Shown here one piece after another: positions 1 to 7,584 of a stretch of DNA of 19,978 nt (position 1 is the first letter of the stretch; every line of letters starts with the position of its first letter). The DNA lies in contig JAJQFX010000233.1 of assembly GCA_021200895.1 (NCBI GenBank), positions 1-19,978 of the forward strand, in the 5' to 3' direction. The translations under genes were made by a program, and so were the position numbers. Source of the stretch: Clostridiales bacterium. Lineage in GTDB: Bacteria; Bacillota; Clostridia; Oscillospirales; Oscillospiraceae. The notes beneath the pieces are model-generated. The model was not told the DNA's origin. It ran no database searches and saw only the letters and a program-made list of their open reading frames with translations.

Positions 1-53
1 ATCCGCACCTGGCAGGCGGCGATGGCAAGCTGACGTTTTTCTTCGTTTGTCAT
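1..53 (-). CDS. Probable transketolase (N-terminal subunit), first 17 codons only
   Basis: Only the start of this gene is in the window. The ATG at 53-51 opens a frame reading MTNEEKRQLAIAACQVR and runs off the left edge. It lies 50 bases downstream of the xylB stop on the same strand, behind a GAAAGGA ribosome binding site, so it is probably cotranscribed with xylB. The short N-terminus, with a helical stretch ending in a conserved-looking 'A-x-x-VR', resembles the opening of split transketolase N-terminal subunits in clostridia. A pentose-phosphate enzyme after xylulokinase makes sense, because xylulose 5-phosphate is a transketolase substrate. The thiamine-diphosphate-binding part is not visible, so the identity is inference from 17 residues and context; another sugar-metabolism gene is possible. 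Confidence 0.45.
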   Translation of the reverse strand, partial: MTNEEKRQLAIAACQVR

Positions 54-103
54 AAGGTTATCCTTTCTTCGATACGGTTCAGCGGTTCCATATGGTCAGG
101 GTG

Positions 104-1579
104 TTACACAAGCTCAGTAAACAGGGATTTACAGGCCGGGTAGATTTTCCGGAACTGCTGGTACCGCTCCTCATAGAGGGCGGCCAACGCCGGGTCAGGC
201 TCCACCGTATCCACAACGTGTACCAGCTTGGCGCAGACCTCCTCCACGCTGCTGTACGCACCGCAGGCCACCATGGCCAGCATCGCGCCGCCCATGCCGG
301 GCCCCTGCTCCGTCTCCGGGATGTCCAGCTTGATGTTCAGGACGTTGGCAAAAATCTCCTTCCACAGGGGGCTCTTCGCGCCGCCGCCGCAGATCTTGCT
401 GCGCTCAATGTGGATGCCCAGCTTCTTCGCCACCTCCAGGCTGTCCCGAATGGCGAAGGCCACCCCTTCCAGTACGGCCTGGGTCAGGTCGGCCCGGCTG
501 GTGTCCATGGTCATACCGATGAAGGTACCCCGGGCGTTGGTGTCATTGATGGGGCTGCGCTCCCCCATGAGATAGGGCAGGAAAAAGACATGGTTGTTCC
601 CCAGCTTGTCCCGCGTGATGGGGGCCTGCTCCCCGGCATAGTCCCCGGTCTGGAAGATGTCCTCCATCAGCCACTTGTTGCAGCTGGCGGCGGACAGCAT
701 ACAGGCCATCAGGTGATAATGGCCGTCAGCGTGGGCGAAGGAGTGGAGGCCGTTGAACTCGTCCACGCCGAACGCCTTGCTGGAAATAAACAGGGTGCCG
801 GAGGTACCCAGGGACAGGTTGCAGGCCCCGTCCCCCACGGTGCCGGTGCCTACAGCAGCGGCAGCATTGTCCCCGGCTCCGGCGGCGATGACCACCGTCT
901 CCGGCAGGCCCAGCTTTTTCGCCATCTCCGGCAGGAGGGTACCCACCGACTCATAGGACTCAAAGATTTGGGCCATCTGGCTCTCGTCCACGCCGCAGAT
1001 GTCCAGCATTTCCTTCGACCAGCACTTATGCTCCACGTCAAAGAGCAGCATACCGGAGGCGTCGGAAACGTCGGTGCAGTGGACGCCGGAGAGTTTATAG
1101 TTGATATAGTCCTTTGGGAGCATGATTTTGCGGATTTTGGCAAAGTTTTCCGGCTCGTTGGCCTTCATCCACAGCAGCTTGGGGGCAGTGAAGCCCGCGA
1201 AGGCGATGTTGGCGGTGTACTGGCTGAGCTTGTCCTTGCCGATGACGTTGTTCAGGTAGTCCACCTCCTTGGAGGTGCGGCCATCGTTCCACAGGATGGC
1301 GGGGCGGATGACGTTATCCTCCTCGTCCAGCACCACCAGGCCGTGCATCTGGCCCCCGGCCCCGATGCCTGCCACCTGGCTCCTGTCAAAGCCCTCCAGC
1401 AGGGCGGGAATACCGTCCATCACCGCATCCAGCCAATCCTCCGGCCTTTGCTGGCTCCATCCTGGATGGGGAAATTCCAGCGGGTATTCCCGGGAGACGA
1501 TGTTCAAAATCTCCCCCGCTTCGTCCATCAGCAGCAGCTTCACTGCCGACGTGCCCAGGTCAATTCCAATATAGAGCAT
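104..1579 (-). CDS. xylB: Xylulokinase (FGGY family)
   Basis: ATP-dependent kinase converting D-xylulose to xylulose 5-phosphate in the cytoplasm, feeding the pentose phosphate pathway. The 491-residue length fits XylB (about 480-500). The N-terminal ATPase fold opens with MLYIGIDLGTS (Asp7). The sugar-binding motif GGQMHG is at residues 75-80, WNDG at 97-100, and the catalytic-base motif GAGDN at 234-238 (Asp237). A late GGGAKSPLW and a GPGMGGAMLA segment complete the FGGY signature. The frame is open 23 codons further upstream, but ATG 1579 is chosen because GAAAGGGG sits 8-10 bases before it and the family starts here. The gene lies upstream of the probable transketolase and diverges from the blaI-like regulator. 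No xylose isomerase or transporter is visible, so the true substrate could be another ketopentose, but the motifs favour xylulose. Confidence 0.93.
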   Translation of the reverse strand: MLYIGIDLGTSAVKLLLMDEAGEILNIVSREYPLEFPHPGWSQQRPEDWLDAVMDGIPALLEGFDRSQVAGIGAGGQMHGLVVLDEEDNVIRPAILWNDGRTSKEVDYLNNVIGKDKLSQYTANIAFAGFTAPKLLWMKANEPENFAKIRKIMLPKDYINYKLSGVHCTDVSDASGMLLFDVEHKCWSKEMLDICGVDESQMAQIFESYESVGTLLPEMAKKLGLPETVVIAAGAGDNAAAAVGTGTVGDGACNLSLGTSGTLFISSKAFGVDEFNGLHSFAHADGHYHLMACMLSAASCNKWLMEDIFQTGDYAGEQAPITRDKLGNNHVFFLPYLMGERSPINDTNARGTFIGMTMDTSRADLTQAVLEGVAFAIRDSLEVAKKLGIHIERSKICGGGAKSPLWKEIFANVLNIKLDIPETEQGPGMGGAMLAMVACGAYSSVEEVCAKLVHVVDTVEPDPALAALYEERYQQFRKIYPACKSLFTELV

Positions 1580-1676
1580 ATCAGTACCCCTTTCATAAAT
1601 GGTGCGCTGTTCTATGCGCAAGGTCGCCTGTCGGCGGTTTGCTTCCATGAAAACAGCGCGGAACCCGTCTCATCCG

Positions 1677-1705
1677 ATTATAACATCACTTGGGCCGGTT
1701 GTACA
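1677..1705 (-). promoter_or_regulatory. Predicted xylB promoter with a small dyad at -35
   Basis: Reading the minus strand, a perfect TATAAT (1677-1682) lies 17 bases from TGTACA (1700-1705), a 4/6 match to the -35 consensus. The untranslated leader would be about 90 bases. An inverted repeat CCGGT/ACCGG (1695-1699 and 1707-1711) straddles the -35 box and could be an operator for a sugar-responsive regulator. The leader also contains complementary segments GCGCTGTT (1604-1611) and AACAGCGC (1652-1659). No biochemical regulator is identifiable in the window. Confidence 0.5.
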
Positions 1706-1773
1706 GACCGGACTTTCGCAGAAGCGCCCTCCAGCCTGGCCGCTGATTTCCCGGGAAATTTGATAGAAACGGG

Positions 1774-1831
1774 TTGACAGGGTCATAAGACTGTGGTAGT
1801 ATATTCATATAAATACTACTGCGGTCTTATG
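1774..1831 (+). promoter_or_regulatory. blaI-blaR1-like promoter embedded in a 48-bp palindromic operator
   Basis: A near-perfect sigma-A promoter, TTGACA (1774-1779), 17-base spacer, TAGTAT (1797-1802), precedes the repressor gene. A dyad from 1784 to 1831 covers the -10 box and the start of transcription: arms CATAAGACTGTGGTAGTAT and, read in reverse complement, CATAAGACCGCAGTAGTAT, with 18 of 24 base pairs matching about a centre at 1807/1808. Each arm carries a TACTAC-type core similar to the half-sites recognised by BlaI/MecI repressors. Position and symmetry fit autorepression by the downstream BlaI-like protein. The two arms may each be one dimer site. Confidence 0.75.
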
Positions 1832-1846
1832 AAAGGGGCTGATCGA

Positions 1847-2206
1847 ATGGCAGTAAAACTCTTTGACTCTGAATTAAAGGTGATGGATGTTCTCTGGAAG
1901 CGGGGGGATACCCCCGCCAAGGTGATTGCAAAAACGCTGGCCGACGAGGTGGGCTGGAATGTGAACACCACCTACACGCTGATCAAGCGATGCATCAAGA
2001 AGGGGGCCATCGCCCGTTCCGAACCGAATTTTATGTGCCATGCGCTGATCCCCAAGGAGGAGGTGCAGGCGGCGGAAACGGAGGAGCTGATCAATAAAAT
2101 CTATGACGGCTCCGCTGACAAGCTGTTCGCCGCCCTCCTCAGCCGGAAGAAGCTCTCCGCGGAACAAATCGAGCAGCTCAAGCAAATCGTCGGTGAACTG
2201 GAGTGA
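1847..2206 (+). CDS. BlaI/MecI/CopY-family winged-helix transcriptional repressor
   Basis: A 119-residue DNA-binding repressor. The N-terminal winged helix (about residues 5-70) has the family hallmarks: SELKVMDVLWKRGDTPAKVIA, then the recognition-helix region WNVNTTYTLIKRCIKKGAI, where family members read 'NTTYTLIxRLxKKGxI'. The C-terminal part (about 75-119) holds the helices used for dimerisation. In BlaI and MecI, proteolysis of this repressor by the partner M56 protease relieves repression. ATG 1847 is chosen over the longer frame from 1793 because GAAAGGGG (1831-1838) stands 8 bases before it and the earlier codons overlap the promoter. The stop is 11 bases before the start of the M56 protease gene, the classic blaI-blaR1 arrangement. 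The target genes are unknown apart from its own promoter. Confidence 0.9.
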   Translation: MAVKLFDSELKVMDVLWKRGDTPAKVIAKTLADEVGWNVNTTYTLIKRCIKKGAIARSEPNFMCHALIPKEEVQAAETEELINKIYDGSADKLFAALLSRKKLSAEQIEQLKQIVGELE

Positions 2207-2217
2207 GGAGGCTGTCT

Positions 2218-3678
2218 ATGAGTTTGTTACAAATGAGCCTTCAGGGTGGTATCCTGATTTTGGCGGCGACTGTTCTCCGGGTGGCCACCGTCCACCGGCT
2301 GCCGAAGCGAACCTTCCTGATTCTGTGGGAGGTCGTGCTGCTACGGCTGCTGATTCCGGTTTCGATTCCCTCTGTGACCAGCGTATACTCCCTGCTTGGC
2401 CGCAGTGAGGTCATCGGCTCACTGGAGGAATCGCCGGTGGGCGCTGCCGTGACCGCCGCGCAGGGGCAGCTGACGGCAGGCGGCGTGTCTGCCGGGCAGG
2501 GCGCGGACACCGGAGCGGCGTCCGCCCCTTCCGTCTGGTTTGTTGTCTGGCTGGCGGGGATGCTGGTTTGCGGTGCGTTTTTCGCGCTCTCTTACCTGCG
2601 CTGGCGGGTGGAGTTTTCCGCCTCCCTGCCGGTTCAGAATGCGTTTGCGGCATTGTGGCTGGCAGAGCATCCGCTGCGGCGTTCCGTCTCCATCCGGCAG
2701 TCCGACCGAATCGCCGCGCCGCTGACCTACGGCATCGTCAAGCCCGTCATTTTGATGCCCAAACAGACGGATTGGGAAAACACCAGTCAGTTATCCTATA
2801 TTTTCCTGCACGAATATATGCACATCCGCCACTTTGATGGGGTGAAAAAGCTGCTCGCCGCCCTGGCCCTCTGTATCCACTGGTGCAATCCGCTGGTATG
2901 GGTGATGTATGCCCTCTTTCAGCGGGACATTGAGCTGGCCTGTGATGAGTGCGTTATCCGGCAGTTTGGGGAAGCGTCCAGGGCGGACTACTCCTATATG
3001 CTCATCAGCATGGAGGCCAGGCAAAGCGGCCTGCTCCCCTTCTGCAACAGCTTCAGCAGGAACGCCATCAGGGAACGAATCGTCGCCATTATGAAAACGC
3101 GACAGACCTCCATTGGCGTCTACCTCATCAGCGCCACCGCCATCCTCTTCATCCTTGCATTGTTCGCCACAACGGGGGTCTCCGGCGGCGCTGAGCAACC
3201 GGCGCAGGAAATCGCCTCCTATGAGGCGCTGGGCCTGAACCTGACGGATGGAGACGCCTTTGCCCTGGTGGACATCGGAGCGGACGCCAACGTTTTGTTG
3301 ATTGCGGACGGCACTTTCGACGACGGATGCGGCAACGCTGCGGCCATTCGTTGCAGCGCATATTGCGCAGTGGATGGGGTGCTTTACGACCTTGGCACTT
3401 TGGAAAGCCTTGAAAGCAAAAGCACAGCCTATTCTGTCAGAATCGGCAGCGGCTTCCTCTATACCGCTTCCAACAGCAGCGTGGAACGGTACCGGCTTGA
3501 TGCCGACAGCAGGCGCTTCGTGCTGGACACGCAGTATCGCATCGTCTATGACGCCGACGGAGGGGAAGCCTGTTACCGCGTGCAAGGCGAAGCGGAGGAA
3601 GCGGTCACTGAGGAAGCCTTTTGGGCGGCGTTCGCCGCCTACGAGGATGCGGCTGTTGTAAATTTCAAAGATGCGTAG
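2218..3678 (+). CDS. M56-family membrane metalloprotease (BlaR1-like sensor), non-PBP C-terminal domain
   Basis: A 486-residue polytopic membrane protein paired with the BlaI-like repressor. The N-terminus has hydrophobic helices near residues 10-30, 33-55 and 100-125. The zinc-protease core carries HEYMH at residues 198-202 and the third ligand in the ELACDE segment (Glu239, Asp-Glu 243-244), as in M56 peptidases. A last membrane helix lies near residues 300-320 (GVYLISATAILFILALFATT). The remaining ~165 residues, outside the membrane in BlaR1 topology, show no SxxK or KTG penicillin-binding motifs and are shorter than the ~250-residue BlaR1 sensor. The ligand is therefore unlikely to be a beta-lactam bound in the usual way. 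ATG 2218 is preferred because GAGGAGG (2205-2211) precedes it by 6 bases. Signal transduction by cleavage of the repressor is inferred from the family. Confidence 0.85.
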   Translation: MSLLQMSLQGGILILAATVLRVATVHRLPKRTFLILWEVVLLRLLIPVSIPSVTSVYSLLGRSEVIGSLEESPVGAAVTAAQGQLTAGGVSAGQGADTGAASAPSVWFVVWLAGMLVCGAFFALSYLRWRVEFSASLPVQNAFAALWLAEHPLRRSVSIRQSDRIAAPLTYGIVKPVILMPKQTDWENTSQLSYIFLHEYMHIRHFDGVKKLLAALALCIHWCNPLVWVMYALFQRDIELACDECVIRQFGEASRADYSYMLISMEARQSGLLPFCNSFSRNAIRERIVAIMKTRQTSIGVYLISATAILFILALFATTGVSGGAEQPAQEIASYEALGLNLTDGDAFALVDIGADANVLLIADGTFDDGCGNAAAIRCSAYCAVDGVLYDLGTLESLESKSTAYSVRIGSGFLYTASNSSVERYRLDADSRRFVLDTQYRIVYDADGGEACYRVQGEAEEAVTEEAFWAAFAAYEDAAVVNFKDA

Positions 3679-3737
3679 CGGCCCCTTGATTCGGTCGCCC
3701 TCCCTTCCCGGCGCAAATCCGGTTGAAAAGCCGGATC

Positions 3738-3746
3738 TGCTATGAT
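3738..3746 (+). promoter_or_regulatory. Candidate extended -10 promoter for the glycosyltransferase gene
   Basis: TGC-TATGAT (3738-3746) is an extended -10 element about 50 bases before the glycosyltransferase start. No good -35 box lies at the standard distance; TTGAAA (3723-3728) is too close. A short hairpin, ATCCGG/CCGGAT (3717-3722 and 3731-3736), sits directly upstream and may be the weak 3' end of the protease transcript. Confidence 0.4.
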
Positions 3747-3797
3747 ACACTGAGAACCAGGATTCATCAAACTGCGCCTGACGGTAGGGGAACGGCC

Positions 3798-4988
3798 ATG
3801 AAGAAACTCATCATCGTAAACAACAACATGAAGGTCGGCGGGGTGCAGAAGAGCCTGTGCAACCTTCTTTGGGCCATAGATGGCCGCTATGATGTCACCC
3901 TGTACCTGTTTTGCAAGACCGGCGCTTATCTGGACGAGCTGCCGCCGGGGGTCAGGGTGGTCGCCTGCTCATCCCTGTTTCGCTACCTGGGCGTCAGCCA
4001 GCAGGACTGCCATACCTGGCGGGACAGGCTGCTCCGGGGATGCCTCGCCGCCGTCTGCAAGTGCTTCGGACGGCCCGCCGCCCTGGGGCTGATGGGTTTT
4101 ACCCAGCGGACGGTGGCGGGGCACTATGACTATGCCATCGCCTACCTGCAAAACGGGCGTATCCGTTCCTTTTACGGCGGCGTCAATGAGTTCGTGCTGC
4201 GCTACGTCAGCGCAGAGCGGAAAATCGCCTACCTCCACTGTGACTACGCCGCCAGCGGCGCGGCCCACAGGCAAAATGACCGGCTCTACGCCGGGTTCGA
4301 CTGCATCGCCGTCTGCTCCAACGGCTGCCGGAGGGCCTTTGTGAAAGCCCTCCCGGTGCTGGGCGGCAACTGTTTGACGGCGCGGAACTTCCACCGATAC
4401 GACCTCATTCGGCAGCTGGCCGCCGCGCCCCCGCCCCCCTACGAGGCGGGGCGGCTCCATCTGCTGACCGTGGGCAGGCTCGCCCACGAGAAAGCGGTAG
4501 ACCGGGCCATCTATGCAGCGGCCTATGGCATCTCCGCTGGGCTTCCCCTGACGCTCCACATCGTTGGCGACGGCAATCTGCGCGCCAGCCTCCAGGCTCT
4601 GGCGGAGGAACTGCACATCGGAACCTTCGTCCGGTTTTACGGGGAGCAGCGCAACCCCTACCGGTTTATGGCAGGCGCAGACCTGCTGCTGGTGACCTCT
4701 TACCACGAGGCAGCGCCCATGGTGGTGGAGGAGGCCCGGTGCGTGGGCCTGCCCGTCCTGTCTGTGGAGACTGCCTCCAGCGGGGAAATGATCACCCAGA
4801 CCGGCTGCGGCTGGGTGTGCGGAAACGACCAAAGCGCCCTCAACCACGCGCTGGTATCCATCCTGTCCCAGGGCCAGCCGCTTCTCCGGGAGAAGCGGCT
4901 GGCCCTGGCGGCGGAGCCTGGGGACAATCAAACCGCCTGGGCGCAGTTCCGGGCCATACTGGGGGAGTCCCCCCAACAGAACGGGTGA
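3798..4988 (+). CDS. GT4-family glycosyltransferase (GT-B fold)
   Basis: A 396-residue retaining glycosyltransferase that would transfer a sugar from an activated nucleotide donor to an unknown acceptor, probably a cell-surface glycan or lipid. The N-terminal half opens MKKLIIVNNNMKVGGVQKSL, the typical GT4 acceptor-side start with a 'GGVxxxL' loop. The C-terminal donor domain begins near residue 218 (LHLLTVGRLAHEKAVDRAI), followed by IVGDGNLR (255-262) and the E-x7-E donor motif, EAAPMVVEE (Glu304 and Glu312). No membrane helix is obvious. ATG 3798 fits the family start and has TAGGGGA upstream; a TTG 25 codons earlier is less likely. It is a single gene without neighbouring polysaccharide genes, so the substrate cannot be assigned. 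It converges on sigK. Confidence 0.88.
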   Translation: MKKLIIVNNNMKVGGVQKSLCNLLWAIDGRYDVTLYLFCKTGAYLDELPPGVRVVACSSLFRYLGVSQQDCHTWRDRLLRGCLAAVCKCFGRPAALGLMGFTQRTVAGHYDYAIAYLQNGRIRSFYGGVNEFVLRYVSAERKIAYLHCDYAASGAAHRQNDRLYAGFDCIAVCSNGCRRAFVKALPVLGGNCLTARNFHRYDLIRQLAAAPPPPYEAGRLHLLTVGRLAHEKAVDRAIYAAAYGISAGLPLTLHIVGDGNLRASLQALAEELHIGTFVRFYGEQRNPYRFMAGADLLLVTSYHEAAPMVVEEARCVGLPVLSVETASSGEMITQTGCGWVCGNDQSALNHALVSILSQGQPLLREKRLALAAEPGDNQTAWAQFRAILGESPQQNG

Positions 4989-5009
4989 ACTGCCGTTGCA
5001 GTTCACCCG
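4982..5009. terminator. Perfect 12-bp hairpin shared by two convergent genes, covering both stop codons
   Basis: CGGGTGAACTGC (4982-4993) and GCAGTTCACCCG (4998-5009) form a 12-bp perfect stem with a 4-base loop. The stop codon of the glycosyltransferase (4986-4988) lies in the left arm and that of sigK (5003-5005, minus strand) in the right arm. Neither side has a clear U-tract, so it is not a textbook intrinsic terminator; it may act as a bidirectional 3'-end stabiliser or a weak terminator. Confidence 0.55.
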
Positions 5010-5689
5010 CCTTCCATATACTCCTGTAGCTGCCGCAGCGCTTTCTTCTCGATACGGGAGACATAGCTGCGGGAGATGCCAAGCTGGGCCGCGATTTCCC
5101 GCTGGGTCAGGGGCTTCTGTCCGTCCAGGCCGTACCGCCGGGTGATGACCAGCTTCTCCCGCTCCCCCAGGCAGCGCTGCACCGCCTCCCGCACTCGGAC
5201 GCAGCTCTCCCGGGTGTCCAAATCCTCCAGCATGGTGTCATCCACCTTCAGCACATCCATCAGGGACAGGCCGCTGCCCTCCTCATCCTGCTCCAGCACG
5301 TCGTTCAGGGAAACCTCTCCCGCCTGCCGTCTGGCCTTGCGCAGGTGCATCAGTATCTCATTTTCAATGCACCGGGCGGCGTAGGTGGCCAGCCGAATTT
5401 GCCGCTCCGGCTGATAGGTGTTCACCGCCTTGATCAGCCCAATGGTGCCGATGGACACCAAATCATCCGTGTCCCCCGTCTGGTTGTAATACTTCTTGAC
5501 GATGTGAGCCACCAACCGGAGATTGTGTTCAATAAGCTGATTTCTCGCCCCGCTGTCCCCCTGGGCGGCCAGCTGGACATAGCGCTGCTCCTCCTCCGGG
5601 CTGAGGGGCCTGGGGAAGGAGCTTCCCATCCCAAGGCGCAGCGTGAACAGCGGCCCCTGCAGGAGCAGCAGCGTCAGTACCGACAGCAT
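5003..5689 (-). CDS. sigK: RNA polymerase sporulation sigma factor K (pro-sigma K)
   Basis: A 228-residue sigma-70-family protein that would direct late mother-cell transcription during sporulation. Sigma region 2 (about residues 50-118) contains the diagnostic NQLIEHNLRLVAHIVKKYYN and LATYAARCIENEILMHLR; region 4 (about 165-220) ends in a helix-turn-helix, TQREIAAQLGISRSYVSRIEKKAL. These segments closely follow Bacillus SigK. The first ~20 residues (MLSVLTLLLLQGPLFTLRLG) are hydrophobic, like the pro-sequence removed by SpoIVFB, so activity is probably controlled by proteolysis. The reading frame is continuous and not split by a skin element. An AAGGGGG run about 11 bases upstream supports the start at 5689; starting at Met21 would drop the pro-sequence. 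It is transcribed alone, divergent from the phosphorylase gene. Confidence 0.93.
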   Translation of the reverse strand: MLSVLTLLLLQGPLFTLRLGMGSSFPRPLSPEEEQRYVQLAAQGDSGARNQLIEHNLRLVAHIVKKYYNQTGDTDDLVSIGTIGLIKAVNTYQPERQIRLATYAARCIENEILMHLRKARRQAGEVSLNDVLEQDEEGSGLSLMDVLKVDDTMLEDLDTRESCVRVREAVQRCLGEREKLVITRRYGLDGQKPLTQREIAAQLGISRSYVSRIEKKALRQLQEYMEGG

Positions 5690-5799
5690 CCCTTCTGATT
5701 CCCCCTTCTCAGGTTGCCTGATGACAGCCTATGAGGCGAGGGATTGTCTTTATGCGGCCTTGCCGGGGGTGATTTCCCGTCGGTGGAGTGCTGTTTTGC

Positions 5800-5828
5800 T
5801 TTACAACTTTGCCGGAAACCGGTATAAT
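5800..5828 (+). promoter_or_regulatory. Promoter of the phosphorylase (and probably proC) transcription unit
   Basis: TTTACA (5800-5805), a 17-base spacer and a perfect TATAAT (5823-5828) lie 33 bases upstream of the phosphorylase start. A strong AAGGAGG (5847-5853) stands 8 bases before ATG 5862. Confidence 0.8.
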
Positions 5829-5861
5829 ACTGTCAGAGAAACAGAGAAGGAGGAAGTACCA

Positions 5862-6638
5862 ATGCTTTTGACCGAATTTGACCCCGCCCGGTGGGCCATC
5901 ATCGACCCCACCGACATTGTTCATCCTGTGCCGGGTCTGCCCAAGGTGGCGGTGTCCTGCTTCGCCCGTACCACCTTCGCCCGGATGGTGGAGGCGCTGG
6001 AGGCCGTTCCCATTGCCACCAGTTCGGTGGCAAACATGGAAATTCCCGTCTACCGCGCCGTTTATCAGGATACGCCGGTGACGCTGTTCCTCAGCGACGT
6101 AGGCGCACCGGCCTGCGTGGGCCTGCTGGAGGACGTGTTCATCATGGGCGTGGAGCAGTTGGTTTTGTTCGGCAACTGTGGGGTGCTGGACAATGCCATT
6201 GAGGACTGCTCCATCATCATCCCCACCGCCGCCCTGCGGGACGAGGGCACCAGCTTCCACTATGCCCCGCCCTCGGATGAGCTGCCCGTCAACCCCCGTT
6301 ATCTGGATACCTTCCTGGACATTCTGAACGCCCACGGGTGCAGCTACACCATGGGCAAGGCCTGGACCACCGACGCCGCCTATCGGGAGACCAGAGAAAA
6401 GATGGAACGGCGAAAGGCTCAGGGCTGCGTGTGCGTGGATATGGAGTGTTCCGCCGTGGCGGCCCTGGCCGCCTTCCGGCAGAAAGAGGTGTTCCAGTTC
6501 TTCTACGCGGGGGACAACCTGGCGGCGGAGCAGTGGGACTGCCGCAGCCTGAGCGCTAAGTCTAAGCTGTCAGAGAAGGACAGGGTGGCCCAGCTGGCCC
6601 TGGAACTGGCGGTGCGGATGGCGGCGGAGCGGGATTGA
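5862..6638 (+). CDS. Nucleoside phosphorylase family protein (PNP/UDP type)
   Basis: A 258-residue protein of the purine/uridine phosphorylase superfamily, whose members split nucleosides with phosphate to give a base and (deoxy)ribose 1-phosphate. The family pattern is visible as LFLSDVGAPACVGLLEDVFIMGVEQLVLFGNCGVL (residues 76-109; the usual 'GIG' phosphate loop is here DVGAP), then GKAWTTDAAYRET (165-177) and VDMECSA (192-198), where Glu195 would bind the ribose hydroxyls. The length fits uridine-phosphorylase-like proteins (about 250). ATG 5862 is chosen for its strong ribosome binding site; a longer open frame upstream overlaps sigK and the promoter. Base preference (purine or pyrimidine) cannot be read from the sequence. 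proC follows 81 bases later, possibly on the same transcript. Confidence 0.85.
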   Translation: MLLTEFDPARWAIIDPTDIVHPVPGLPKVAVSCFARTTFARMVEALEAVPIATSSVANMEIPVYRAVYQDTPVTLFLSDVGAPACVGLLEDVFIMGVEQLVLFGNCGVLDNAIEDCSIIIPTAALRDEGTSFHYAPPSDELPVNPRYLDTFLDILNAHGCSYTMGKAWTTDAAYRETREKMERRKAQGCVCVDMECSAVAALAAFRQKEVFQFFYAGDNLAAEQWDCRSLSAKSKLSEKDRVAQLALELAVRMAAERD

Positions 6639-6719
6639 CAGGCACAGCCGCATCCTGCGCCGTGATAAAGAAAAAACAAGTGATTTCCGGTTGATTCTAC
6701 GTTCAGGAGGCACATAGTT

Positions 6720-7526
6720 ATGGCAAAACTCTATGGTTTCATTGGCTGCGGCAACATGGGCGGCGCTATCGCCACCGCCGTGGCAAAGACGGCGGGCGGC
6801 TCCGCTCTGCTGCTGGCCAACCGCACCCCCGCCAAGGCGGAGGGGCTGGCCGCCGCCCTGGGGGCGGAAGCGGACAGCAACGAAGCAGTGGCAAAGCGCT
6901 GCGACTGGATTTTCCTGGGGGTGAAGCCCCAGATGATGGCCGATATGCTGTCCGGACTTGCGCCTATCCTGGCCCAGCGGGCCGCCCGGCAGGAGCGGTT
7001 CCTCCTCGTCACCATGGCGGCGGGGCAGTCCATGGCCCGCATCCGCGCCATGGCCGGGGGCGATTACCCCATCATCCGCATCATGCCCAACACCCCTGCC
7101 GCCATCGGCCAGGGCACCATCCCCTACTGCACCCTGGACGTGACGGAGGAGGAGGAAGCCTGCTTCCGGGCGGCGATGTCCGCCGCCGGGGTTCTGGACC
7201 CGCTGCCGGAGCAGCTGATGGACGCGGCCAGCAGCGTGGCCGGCTGCGGCCCCGCCTGGGTCTATCAGTTCATCGAGGCCCTGGCTGATGGCGGCGTGGC
7301 CTGCGGCCTGCCCCGGGACAAGGCTGTCCGCTACGCCGCCCAGACCGTGGCGGGCAGCGCCCGGCTGGTGCTGGAAAGCGGCCAGCACCCCGGCGCACTG
7401 AAGGACGTGGTCTGCTCCCCGGCGGGCAGCACGATTCAGGGCGTCCGTGTGCTGGAGGAGCGGGGCTTCCGTGGTGCGGTCATGGACGCGGTCATCGCCG
7501 CCTATGACAAGACCACGAAGCTGTGA
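6720..7526 (+). CDS. proC: Pyrroline-5-carboxylate reductase
   Basis: A 268-residue enzyme for the last step of proline synthesis, reducing 1-pyrroline-5-carboxylate with NAD(P)H in the cytoplasm. The N-terminal Rossmann motif reads YGFIGCGNMGGAI (residues 5-17), followed by GVKPQ and IIRIMPNTPAAIGQG, both typical of ProC. The C-terminal helical domain has the signature CSPAGSTIQGVRVLEERGFRGAV, where most homologues read 'SPGGTT'. The length matches the family (about 265-280). AGGAGG (6705-6710) stands 9 bases before the ATG. The upstream neighbour is the phosphorylase gene and the downstream one a small unknown gene, 58 bases away. No proA or proB is in the window. Confidence 0.95.
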   Translation: MAKLYGFIGCGNMGGAIATAVAKTAGGSALLLANRTPAKAEGLAAALGAEADSNEAVAKRCDWIFLGVKPQMMADMLSGLAPILAQRAARQERFLLVTMAAGQSMARIRAMAGGDYPIIRIMPNTPAAIGQGTIPYCTLDVTEEEEACFRAAMSAAGVLDPLPEQLMDAASSVAGCGPAWVYQFIEALADGGVACGLPRDKAVRYAAQTVAGSARLVLESGQHPGALKDVVCSPAGSTIQGVRVLEERGFRGAVMDAVIAAYDKTTKL

Positions 7527-7584
7527 TAGCCTCCCGACCTTTTGCGCATACTGACGTTGCCACAATTAGAAAGGAAGTCCTGCT

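Noticed and set aside
92..1777. 561-codon plus-strand open frame
   Set aside because: It is antisense to xylB, has His/Gly/Val-rich composition with no domain, and lacks a suitable ribosome binding site.
5690..5799. Sigma-E or sigma-K type promoter for sigK
   Set aside because: A CATAAAG-like element is present on the minus strand, but no matching -35 motif could be placed convincingly.
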